In this document: piece by piece, positions 34,082 to 44,600 of the stretch
How the letters are laid out: every line of letters starts with the position of its first letter
How positions within the stretch are numbered: the first letter of the stretch is position 1
DNA from: Balaenoptera acutorostrata
Lineage: Eukaryota > Chordata > Mammalia > Artiodactyla > Balaenopteridae
DNA: 64,000 bases
Direction of reading: 5' to 3'
NCBI RefSeq assembly: GCF_949987535.1
Contig: NC_080066.1
Coordinates: 90,911,600-90,975,599 of the forward strand
Made by a program: the position numbers and the translations under genes
Notes under the pieces: generated by a model
The model's database searches: none
What the model was told of the DNA's origin: nothing
The model's input: only the letters and a program-made list of their open reading frames with translations

Positions 34082-34960
34082 GAATTTTATTTTATTTATT
34101 TTTTTATACAGCAGGTTCTTATTAGTTATCTATTTTATACATATTAGTGTACATATGTCAATCCCAGTGTCCCAATTCATCCCACACCTCCAGCCACTTT
34201 CCCCCCTTGGTGTCCATACGTTTGTTCTCTACATCTGTGTCTCTATTTCTGCCCTGCAAAGCAGTTCATCTATACCATTTCTTTCAGTTCCACATATATG
34301 CGTTAATATACGATATTTGTTTTTCTCTTCCAGAATTACTTCACTGTATGACAGTCTCTACATAGATACACGTCTCTACAAATGACCCAATTTTGCTCCT
34401 TTTTATGGCTGAATAATATTCCATTTGTATATATGTAACACATCTTCTTTATCCATTCATCTGTTGATGGGCATTTAGGTTGCTTCCATGACCTGGCTAT
34501 TGTGAATAGTGCTGCAATGAACACTGCAGTGAATGTGTCTTTTTGAACTATGGTGTTCTCTGCGTATATGCGGGATTGCTAGGTCATATGGTAATTCTAT
34601 TTTTCTTTATTTAAGGAACCTCCATACGTTCTCCATAGTGACTGTATCAATTTACATTCCCACCAACAGTGCAAGAGGGTTCCCTTTTCTCCACACCCTC
34701 TCCAGCATTTTGTGTTTGTAGATTTTCTGATGATGCCCATTCTAACTGGTGTGAGGTGATACCTCATTGTAGTTTTGATTTGCATTTCTCTAATAATTAG
34801 TGATGTTGAGCAGCTTTTCATGTGCTTCTTGGCCATCTGTATGTCTTCTTTGGAGAAATGTCTGTTAAGGTCTTCTGCCCATTTTTGGATGGGGTTTTCG
34901 TTTTTTTAATATTGAGCTGCATGAGCTGTTTATATATTTTGGAGATTAATCCTTTGTCGG
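34082..34960 (-). mobile_element. Young LINE-1 3' end, antisense, 5'-truncated at array edge
   Basis: Starts on the left with poly-T (tttatttttttatacagcag), then the short-form 3' UTR (gcaggttcttattagttatc), then the ORF2 C-terminus. The minus frame 34597-34836 gives [20 protein letters not shown] and the zinc-knuckle [18 protein letters not shown], so it belongs to the same young subfamily as 7462-12606. It ends at aatcctttgtcgg and is followed without a gap by the satellite array. No target-site duplication was found. Confidence 0.92.
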
Positions 34961-36996
34961 ATCTTCGGATCCCTACCCAATGTAGGTTATGACACAGTGT
35001 TGAGTAGTCTTCTCTCGGAATTCCGTAGGTCTTTGGTGATTATATATTTCGCCTGTGTTTGTATATCTCTGTTAACACCAATATCCTAATGTATCCAATC
35101 TTCACAACTTTCCAATTGGTTATCCAAAAGTTTAAGAAATCTGTGATTGCCTTTCTCTGTGGAAATACCTTCATTGGTATATCAATTTTTAGGTAACACC
35201 TGTAATTGATATAATAGGGTATGTGTCTTTCGCCTTCTGACTTACTGCCAGTTGTGTGATTACCTCCAGACTCATCCATGGTTCCGCAAACTGCATTGTT
35301 TCATTTTTTTTTCGTGACTAATATTCCATGTGTACCCATACCAGTTCTTTTGTGTCCATTCGTCTCTTGATGGACTTTTTGGTTTTTTCCATGTCTTGGC
35401 TATTTTAATACTGCCGAAGTGCAGTTTTGCCTGCCTGTGTCTTTATATTTCTGTCTCCCTAGGTTATAGGCCAAGGAGTGGGCTTGCAGGGTCATATGGT
35501 ATCTCAATGTTTACCTTTTAAAGGCAGCTCCATTCTGTTTTCCTTCGTGGCACTTACCAGTTTACGAGCCACTTAAAGTTGAGGGTATGAATTTCGCCAC
35601 AACCCCTTCAGGATTTATTGTTTGTATTTTTTTGCTGATGGTCATTCTGACCGGTGTGAGCTGATACCTTTTTGTGGCTGGATTTGCATATGTCTTATAA
35701 TTCCTTATATGGAGCTTATAGCCATGTACTTTTTGGTTGTTTTTTAAAGAGTGAGTACAGCTTACCTATTCAAATGGTTTCTTGAAGTCTGTGCCATATT
35801 TTGAATTCTTTTGGCCATTACCTCCCTCAACACATTTTGTTGGCAGGTGTCATTTATAGCCCTGCAGTCCTTGGGCCGGCATATGAAGTGTCCTTTAGCA
35901 CAGGTTTTAAAACTGCTGTTGCGGCAAAGGGCCACAGGGCGGCAGGATTTCTACATTCCCCACTGGTTACGAGGGAAAAAGTACCTGCCTGGAAGTAGTG
36001 TTCCTTGGTTGTAAATTCGAGTGGATTGTGCACGGATACACCTCCAAAGCTTATGTCTCCTTAACTTAGGTTTGTTTTTTATATTTAATTTATATTTTTT
36101 ATCGGAGTAATATTCCTTTGTGTACGTGGACCACTTCTTCTTTGTGCATTCATCTGTTGATGGAAATTTTGGTTGTTCCAAGTCTTGGCTAGGGTACATA
36201 GTGCTGCAGTGTACGATTGTCAACCTGTTTCTTTTGATTCTGGTCTTCTCAGGTGATAGGGCCCGTAATGGGCCTACCAGGTCATATGGTGGCTCAATTT
36301 TTACCTTTAAACCCACCTCCTTTCTGTTTTCACTATTGGCTGTTCCCAGTTGACATCCCACCAGCAGCTAGAGGGCACACAGGTCTCTACAACCCCTTGA
36401 GTATTTATTGTTTAGAGATTTTTGCTTATGATCATTCTGACTGTTGTCAGGTAAAAGTTTTTGTAGGTTGCATTTGCATATCTTTCTTAATTCCTGACGT
36501 TGAGCTTTTTCCATGGCCTTTATTGTTAAACAAACAAACAAAAAATAGAACGAAAAAAATGTATAAGTTAAATATGCCTCTTGAAATTGTCTTCTTGAAA
36601 GGTTGCCCTCTTTTGAATTTTTTCGTCGATATTTGAACCCAGGATATTTTTTGAGGGCAGGTGTCATTTACAGAGCTGCAATTCTCGTGAATATTAAGTG
36701 ACCCTTAGCACTGTGTTTAAATCTGCTTTTGCAGGAGACGGTCACAAGGCTGTGGCAGTTCTCCATTCCCAAATCAGGTTAACTAGGGCCAAAGAGCCTT
36801 CCTGGGTGTAACGTTCCAACTTGTAAATTAGAATGGAATGTGCCAGCAAAAACCTCCATAGGTTTATGTCTCATTCCTTCTTGTTGGCTTTCTTAATTTA
36901 ATTTTTATTTGTTATCACAGCAAATTTGATTACAATGTTTTGTTTCTGCTAGGTGTGCAAGGTGTCATAGTTTTACACATATACATATATCTATTC
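34961..36996 (-). repeat. Subunit A (reference copy A1)
   Basis: Module order on the + strand, boundaries approximate. First, an antisense LINE-1 3' UTR (34961-35310; gataatagggtatgtgtctt is the equivalent of the LINE-1 gatatcatatgatatttgtc). Next, an antisense ORF2 C-terminus (35310-35840; dhomologous to ccattcatctgttgatgg near 35356). Then gamma (35840-36070; from ggcaggtgtcatttatagcc). Then a second antisense ORF2 piece lacking most of the 3' UTR (36100-36650). Then gamma' (36655-36880; ggcaggtgtcatttacagag). Finally an AT-rich linker (36880-36996; ttatcacagcaaatttgatt). The two halves are diverged paralogues, showing an older duplication inside the subunit. Confidence 0.88.
35951..36361 (-). 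pseudogene. LINE-1 ORF2 C-terminal relic frame in subunit A
   Basis: A 136-codon minus-strand frame preserved at the same place in all five A subunits (also 42649-43059, 49336-49746, 55996-56406, 62657-63067). Its middle reads KVKIEPPYDLVGPL and CTKKKWSTYTKEYYS, degraded forms of the LINE-1 ORF2 C-terminus ([14 protein letters not shown] and [15 protein letters not shown]). It begins inside satellite sequence and ends in gamma, so it is not an independent gene. Its openness across copies follows from their near identity. Confidence 0.75.
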
Positions 36997-38251
36997 ATCT
37001 TCGGATCCATTTCCCATGTGGGTTATGACACAATGTTGAGTAGTCTTCTCTCGGTGTTCCGTAGGTCTTTGGTGCTTATATATTTCACATGTGTTGGTAT
37101 ATCTCTGTTTATCCCAATATCCTAATTTATCCAATCCTCACCCCTTTCCATTTGGTTAACCATGCGTTTGTTGATTGAATGTATGATTGCCTTTCTCTCT
37201 GAAAAATCTTCATTGGTATCCGTTTTTAGGTAACACCAATAAGTGATATCATAGGATATGTGTCCTTCGCTTTGTGACTTACTTCAAGTTGTGATTACCT
37301 CTGGACTCATCTATGGTGCTGCAGCCGGCATTGTTCCATTTTTTTCCTGGGCTAATATTGCACCTGCACATATACCAGTTCTTCGTTTCCATTCATCTGT
37401 TGATGGAGTTTTTGCTAGCTTCCATGTCTTGGCTATTGCAATAATGCTGCAGTGCAGTTTTGCCTGCCTGTGTCTTTCTAATTCTGTCTTCTTAGGTCAT
37501 ATGCCCAGGAGTGTGCCTGCTGAATCCTATGGTACCTCAATGTGTACCTGTTAAAGGCACCTCCATTCGGTTTACATGATTTTCTCTTACCAGTTTAGTC
37601 CCACTCAAAGATGAGGGTACGCATTTCTCCGCAGCCCCTTCAGCATTTATGGCTTGCAGAATTTTTGATGATGGTCATTCTGACCCATGTGAGCTGATAC
37701 CGTTTTGTGGCTGGATTTGCATATGTCTTATAATTCCTTATATTGAGCTTATAGGCATGTACTTATACTTTTTGGTTTTTAAAGAGTGAGTCCAGCTTAC
37801 CTATTCAAATGATTTGTTGAAGTAGGTGCCATATTTTGAATATTTTGGCCATTACCTCCCTCAACCCATTTTGTTGGCAGGTGTCATTTATAGCCCTGCA
37901 GTCCTTTTGAATATGAAGTGACCTTTAGCATAGGTTTTAAAGCTGCTGTTGCGGCACACGGCCACAGGGCGGCAGCATTTCTACATTCCCCACTCTGGTT
38001 ACTAGGGAAACAGTACCTTTATGAAGTAGTGTTCCTTGGTTGTAAATTAGAGTGGATTGTGCACGGATACACCCCCAAAGCTTATGTCTCCTTCCTTAGG
38101 TTTGTTTTTTATATTTAATTTATATTTTTTAATCGGAATAATATTCCTGTGTGTACATGGACCGCTTCTTCCTTGTGGATTCATCTGCTGATGGACATTT
38201 TGGTTGTTCCAAGTCTTGGCTAGTGGAAATAGTGCTACAGTGTAGGATTGT

Positions 38252-38292
38252 CAGCGTGTGTCTTTTTTTTTTTTTTTTTTTAAAGGATTTTC

Positions 38293-38323
<31 letters not shown>

Positions 38324-38628
38324 TTTTTGGCTGTGTTGGGTCTTCGGTTCGTGCGAGGGCTTTCTCCAGTTGCGGCAAGCGGGGGCCACTCTTCATCGCG
38401 GTGCGGGGACCGCTCTTCATCGCGGTGCGCGGGCCTTTCTCTATCGCGGCCCCTCCCGTCGCGGGGCACAGGCTCCAGACGCGCAGGCTCAGCAATTGTG
38501 GCTCACGGGCCCAGCTGCTCCGTGGCATGTGGGATCTTCCCAGACCAGGGCTCGAACCCGTGTCCCCTGCATTAGCAGGCAGATTCTCAACCACTGCGCC
38601 ACCAGGGAAGCCCCAGCGTGTGTCTTTT
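38252..38628 (-). mobile_element. CHR-type SINE in B1, with target-site duplication
   Basis: Antisense SINE with poly-T then a (TTTA)n tail, tail-region sequence ggctgtgttgggtcttcgg, and the tRNA-like head ending ccagggaagcccc. The duplication is cagcgtgtgtctttt at 38252-38266 and 38614-38628. HORs 3 and 4 keep the uninterrupted site, proving that this is an insertion into an existing satellite unit. Confidence 0.95.
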
Positions 38629-39353
38629 GATTCTGGTCTTCTCAGGTGATAGGGCCCGTAATGGGCCCACCAGATCATATGTGAGCTCAATTTTTACCTT
38701 TAAACACACCTCCTTTCTTTTCTCACTACTGACTGTTACCATTTGACATCCCACCAGCAGCTAGAGGGTACTCAGTTCTCTAAAACCCCTTGATTATTTA
38801 TTGTTTAGAGATTTTTTGCTGATGATCTTTCTGACTGTGGTCTGGTAAAAGTTTTTGTAGATTGGATTTGCGTGTCTTTATTAGTTCCTGATGGTGAGCT
38901 TTTCCCATGGTCTTTTTTGTTAAACAAAAAAAAAAAAAAGAAAAGAGAAAATGTGAGTTAAATATACCTCTTGAAATTGTCTTCTTGAAACCTTGCCCTC
39001 TTTTGAATTTTTTGGTCGATTTTCGAGGCCAGGATTTTTTTTGAGGGCGTGTGTCACTTACAGGCTTGCAATTGTTGTTACTATTTAGTGACCATTACAC
39101 TGGGTTGAAAGCTGCTGTTGTGGGAAACGGCCACACGGCAGCAGTGTTTCTCCATTCCCAAACTGGATTACTAGGGCAGCAGAGCTTTCCTGGAAGTCGT
39201 GTTCCTAGGTTGTAAATTAGAATGGAATGTGCAAGGAAAAAACCCCATCAATTTATGTCTGAGTACATCTTCTTTGTTGTTTTAATTTTTTTAATCAGGG
39301 TAATGATTAGAATATTATTTATTCTAGGTGTACACAATCTAGTTCATTTGAAC

Positions 39354-39372
39354 ATTATATATATATATATAT
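39354..39372. repeat. TA microsatellite in subunit B
   Basis: (TA)n tract at the gamma' / extra-gamma junction of each B unit: 39354-39372, about 46038-46056, about 52375-52403 and about 59038-59065. In HORs 1 and 2 it is short and ends in tttatg; in HORs 3 and 4 it is longer and pure. The split matches the two HOR lineages. Confidence 0.88.
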
Positions 39373-40490
39373 TTATGTACAGGTCCTCTTCCCATATAAA
39401 TTAATACAGAGTGTTCAGAACCTTCCTGGAAGTAGGGTTCCTAGGTTGTAAAGTAGAATGGAATGTGCCAGTTAAAACCCCCATAAGTTTATATCTCATT
39501 ACTTCTTGTTCATTTTTTTAATTTAATGTTTATTTTTAGTTTTGGTAACCACAAATCTGATTACAATGTTTCATTTGTTCTAGGTGTGGAAGATGTGGTT
39601 CTTTTATACATATATCTATTTATCTTCGGATCCATTTCCCCTGTGGGTTATGACACAATGTTGAGTAGTCTTCTCTTGGAATTCCGTAGGTCTTTGGCGA
39701 TTATATATTTCACATGTTTTTGTATATCTTTGTTAACCCCAGTATTCTAATGTATCCAATCCTCACACCTTTTCATTTGGTTAACCATAAGTTTCTTTAA
39801 TGAATCTGTGATTGCCTTTCTTCGTGGAAATATCTTCAAGGGTATCAATTTTTAGGTAACACCTATAAGTGATACCATAGGATATGTGTCTTTCGCTTTC
39901 TGAGTTACTTCAAGTTGTGTGAGTACCTGTAGACTCATCTATGGTGCTGCAAACGATGTTGTTTCCGTTTTTTCCTTGGCTAATATTCCATCTGTACATG
40001 TACCAGTTCTTCTTTGGCCATTCATCTTTTGAAGGACTTTTTGGTTGTTTTCATGTCTTGTCTATTGTAATACTGCTACAGTGCACTATTGCCTGCCTGT
40101 GTCATTCAATTCTGTCTTCCTAGATCATAGGCCCAGGATTGGGCCCGCTGAATCATATGGTAGCTCAAAATTTACCTTTTAAAGACACCTTTTTCTGTTT
40201 TTATTAGTGGCTGTTACCAGTTTACATCCCACTTAAAGTTGAGAGTATGCATTTCTCCACAACCACTTCGGCATTTATTGTTTGTAGTTTTTTTGCTGAT
40301 GGTCATTCTCACTGGAATACGCTGATACCTTTTTGTGGTTGAATTTGCATGCGTCTAATAATTCCTTATATTGAGATATTAGCCATATGCTTTCTCTTTC
40401 TTTTTAAAGAGTCGAACTTACATTTTCAAATTGTTTTCATGTAGTATGTGCCACATTTTGAATTTTTTTGGCGATTACCTCCCTCAAGAC

Positions 40491-40516
40491 ATTAAAACAA
40501 ACAAACAAAAAGACAT
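40491..40516 (+). repeat. A-rich insert with 7-bp flanking repeat in subunit C
   Basis: The sequence agacatt, then aaaacaaacaaacaaaa, then agacatt. Present at the same place in all C subunits (near 47175, 53517 and 60178) but absent from A and B at the equivalent spot. The form (A-rich tail between short direct repeats) resembles a retrotransposition footprint carrying only a tail. Confidence 0.6.
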
Positions 40517-40763
40517 TTAGACGGCAGGTGTCATTTGCCGCCCCGAAGTTCTTGTGGATATGAAGTGAGCATTAGCACAGCTTTTAAAGCTGCTGTTGTG
40601 GGTAACAGCCACAGGGCGGTAGCATTTCGACATTACACACTCTGGTTCCTAGGGAAACAGAATCTTCCTGAAAGTTGTGTTTCTCGGTTTTACATTAGAG
40701 TGGAATGTGCCCGGATAAACCTCCAAAAGCTTATGTCTCCTTCCTTATGTTTGTTTATAAAAT

Positions 40764-41015
40764 TTAATTTATATTTTTTCTCAGAGTAATATTCCATTGT
40801 GTATATGGACCACTTCTTCTTTGTGCATTCATCTGTTGATGGACATTTTGGTTGCTTCCAAGTCTTGGCTGTGGTAAATATTGCTGCAAGGCAGGATTGC
40901 TAGCCTGTGTCTTTTTGATTCTCGTCTTCTCAGGTGATAGGCCCAGCAGTGGGCCTGCTGGATTGAATCGTAGCTCCATGTTTACCTTGTGAAGGCTCCT
41001 CCATTCTGTTTTCAT
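40764..41015 (-). pseudogene. LINE-1 ORF2 C-terminal relic frame in subunit C
   Basis: An 83-codon minus frame repeated at 47448-47699, 53791-54042 and 60453-60704. LRFNPAGPLLGLSPEKTRI corresponds to the LINE-1 [16 protein letters not shown] region, followed by frame-shifted remains. It confirms the LINE-1 origin and antisense orientation of this module. Confidence 0.75.
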
Positions 41016-41660
41016 TGATGGCTCTTACCAGTTTACATCCCACTTAGAGCTGAGGGTACGCAATTCTCCACAACCCCTTTGGCATTTATTGTTTGCAGAA
41101 TTTTTGCTGATGGTCATTCGGATACATTTCTCTAGGCTGGATTTGCATGTCTTTAATAATTCCTAATGTTGAGCGTTCTGCCACGCCTTTGTTGTTGTTG
41201 TTGTTTAAAAACAAAAGAAAAAAAGTGTGAGTAAAATATACCTGTTGAAATTGTCGTGTTGAAATGTTGCCCTGTTTTGAATTTCTGGGTCTATTTTCGA
41301 TCCCAGGATTTTTTTTTTGATGGCAGGTGTCATTTACAGGTCTGCAATTATTGTGAATATTAAGTGACCATTATCCCTGGGTTAACAGCTGCTGTTGCAG
41401 GATACGGTCACAAGGCTGCAGCATTTCTCCATGCCCAAATCTGGTTACTAGGGCAACAGAGCCTTCCTGGAAGTCCTGTTCCTAGGTTGTAAATTAGAAT
41501 GGAATGTGCCAGGAAAAACCCCCATAAGTTTGTCTCACTACGTCTTGTCCGTTTTTTTAATTTAAATTTTATTTGTTATCACAGCAAATTTGATTAGAAT
41601 GTTTTGTTTGTTCTAGGTGTGCAAGATGTGGTTTTCTTACACATATACTTATATCTATTC

Positions 41661-44600
41661 ATCTTCGGATCCCTACCCAATGTAGGTTATGACACAGTGT
41701 TGAGTAGTCTTCTCTTGGAATTCCGTAGGTCTTTGGTGATTATATATTTCACCTGTGTTTGTATATCTCTGTTAACCCCAATATCCTAATGTATCCAATC
41801 TTCACAACTTTCCAATTGGTTATCCAAAAGTTTAAGAAATCTGTGATTGCCTTTCTCTGTGGAAATACCTTCATTGGTATCAATTTTTAGGTAACACCTG
41901 TAATTGATATAATAGGGTATGTGTCTTTCGCCTTCTGACTTACTGCCAGTTGTGTGATTGCCTCCAGACTCATCCATGGTTCCGCAAACTGCATTGTTTC
42001 ATTTTTTTTTCGTGACTAATATTCCATGTGTACCCATACCAGTTCTTTTGTGTCCATTCGTCTCTTGATGGACTTTTTGGTTTTTTCCATGTCTTGGCTA
42101 TTTTAATACTGCCGAAGTGCAGTTTTGCCTGCCTGTGTCTTTATATTTCTGTCTCCCTAGGTTATAGGCCAAGGAGTGGGCTTGCAGGGTCATATGGTAT
42201 CTCAATGTTTACCTTTTAAAGGCAGCTCCATTCTGTTTTCCTTCGTGGCACTTACCAGTTTACGAGCCACTTAAAGTTGAGGGTATGAATTTCGCCACAA
42301 CCCCTTCAGGATTTATTGTTTGTATTTTTTTGCTGATGGTCATTCTGACCGGTGTGAGCTGATACCTTTTTGTGGCTGGATTTGCATATGTCTTATAATT
42401 CCTTATATGGAGCTTATAGCCATGTACTTTTTGGTTGTTTTTTAAAGAGTGAGTACAGCTTACCTATTCAAATGGTTTCTTGAAGTCTGTGCCATATTTT
42501 GAATTCTTTTGGCCATTACCTCCCTCAACACATTTTGTTGGCAGGTGTCATTTATAGCCCTGCAGTCCTTGGGCCGGCATATGAAGTGTCCTTTAGCACA
42601 GGTTTTAAAACTGCTGTTGCGGCAAAGGGCCACAGGGCGGCAGGATTTCTACATTCCCCACTGGTTACGAGGGAAAAAGTACCTGCCTGGAAGTAGTGTT
42701 CCTTGGTTGTAAATTCGAGTGGATTGTGCACGGATACACCTCCAAAGCTTATGTCTCCTTAACTTAGGTTTGTTTTTTATATTTAATTTATATTTTTTAT
42801 CGGAGTAATATTCCTTTGTGTACGTGGACCACTTCTTCTTTGTGCATTCATCTGTTGATGGAAATTTTGGTTGTTCCAAGTCTTGGCTAGGGTACATAGT
42901 GCTGCAGTGTACGATTGTCAACCTGTTTCTTTTGATTCTGGTCTTCTCAGGTGATAGGGCCCGTAATGGGCCTACCAGGTCATATGGTGGCTCAATTTTT
43001 ACCTTTAAACCCACCTCCTTTCTGTTTTCACTATTGGCTGTTCCCAGTTGACATCCCACCAGCAGCTAGAGGGCACACAGGTCTCTACAACCCCTTGAGT
43101 ATTTATTGTTTAGAGATTTTTGCTTATGATCATTCTGACTGTTGTCAGGTAAAAGTTTTTGTAGGTTGCATTTGCATATCTTTCTTAATTCCTGACGTTG
43201 AGCTTTTTCCATGGCCTTTATTGTTAAACAAACAAACAAAAAATAGAACGAAAAAAATGTATAAGTTAAATATGCCTCTTGAAATTGTCTTCTTGAAAGG
43301 TTGCCCTCTTTTGAATTTTTTCGTCGATATTTGAACCCAGGATATTTTTTGAGGGCAGGTGTCATTTACAGAGCTGCAATTCTCGTGAATATTAAGTGAC
43401 CCTTAGCACTGTGTTTAAATCTGCTTTTGCAGGAGACGGTCACAAGGCTGTGGCAGTTCTCCATTCCCAAATCAGGTTAACTAGGGCCAAAGAGCCTTCC
43501 TGGGTGTAACGTTCCAACTTGTAAATTAGAATGGAATGTGCCAGCAAAAACCTCCATAGGTTTATGTCTCATTCCTTCTTGTTGGCTTTCTTAATTTAAT
43601 TTTTATTTGTTATCACAGCAAATTTGATTACAATGTTTTGTTTCTGCTAGGTGTGCAAGGTGTCATAGTTTTACACATATACATATATCTATTCATCTTC
43701 GGATCCATTTCCCATGTGGGTTATGACACAATGTTGAGTAGTCTTCTCTCGGTGTTCCGTAGGTCTTTGGTGCTTATATATTTCACATGTGTTGGTATAT
43801 CTCTGTTTATCCCAATATCCTAATTTATCCAATCCTCACCCCTTTCCATTTGGTTAACCATGCGTTTGTTGATTGAATGTATGATTGCCTTTCTCTCTGA
43901 AAAATCTTCATTGGTATCCGTTTTTAGGTAACACCAATAAGTGATATCATAGGATATGTGTCCTTCGCTTTGTGACTTACTTCAAGTTGTGATTACCTCT
44001 GGACTCATCTATGGTGCTGCAGCCGGCATTGTTCCATTTTTTTCCTGGGCTAATATTGCACCTGTACATATACCAGTTCTTCGTTTCCATTCATCTGTTG
44101 ATGGAGTTTTTGCTAGCTTCCATGTCTTGGCTATTGCAATAATGCTGCAGTGCAGTTTTGCCTGCCTGTGTCTTTCTAATTCTGTCTTCTTAGGTCATAT
44201 GCCCAGGAGTGTGCCTGCTGAATCCTATGGTACCTCAATGTGTACCTGTTAAAGGCACCTCCATTCGGTTTACATGATTTTCTCTTACCAGTTTAGTCCC
44301 ACTCAAAGATGAGGGTACGCATTTCTCCGCAGCCCCTTCAGCATTTATGGCTTGCAGAATTTTTGATGATGGTCATTCTGACCCATGTGAGCTGATACCG
44401 TTTTGTGGCTGGATTTGCATATGTCTTATAATTCCTTATATTGAGCTTATAGGCATGTACTTATACTTTTTGGTTTTTAAAGAGTGAGTCCAGCTTACCT
44501 ATTCAAATGATTTGTTGAAGTAGGTGCCATATTTTGAATATTTTGGCCATTACCTCCCTCAACCCATTTTGTTGGCAGGTGTCATTTATAGCCCTGCAGT

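Larger units (their letters stand above)
36997..39621 (-). repeat. Subunit B (reference copy B1)
   Basis: Same modules as A: LINE-1 3' UTR, ORF2 end, gamma (about 37880-38100), second ORF2 piece interrupted by a SINE, and gamma' (about 39045-39290). It then has about 230 bp not present in A or C: a TA microsatellite (39354-39372) and a second copy of the 3' half of gamma plus the linker (about 39417-39590; ccttcctggaagtagggttc repeats ctttcctggaagtcgtgttc). Without the SINE the B subunit is about 2.26 kb. Confidence 0.87.
34961..41660 (-). repeat. Satellite HOR 1 (6,700 bp, B-unit SINE present)
   Basis: Subunits A1 34961-36996, B1 36997-39621 and C1 39622-41660. B1 carries the antisense SINE; A1 has the empty site for the other SINE (gttttaaaactgctgttgcg at about 35903). 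It is almost identical to HOR 2; the few differences include ggtatatcaattt versus ggtatcaattt in A and cctgcacata versus cctgtacata in B. Confidence 0.93.
39622..41660 (-). repeat. Subunit C (reference copy C1)
   Basis: Modules: LINE-1 3' UTR (39622-39960), ORF2 end (39960-40490), gamma (40525-40750), second ORF2 piece (40780-41310; the clearest LINE-1 match, ttccattgtgtatatggacc, then tggacattttggttgcttcc), gamma' (41325-41540) and linker. A specific mark is an A-rich insert, aaaacaaacaaacaaaa, flanked by agacatt on both sides (40491-40516), kept in every C copy. Confidence 0.87.

Noticed and set aside
34082..34960. This LINE-1 as the direct source of the array
   Set aside because: It belongs to a young subfamily with a different 3' UTR and much less divergence than the LINE-1 parts of the array, so it is a later arrival.
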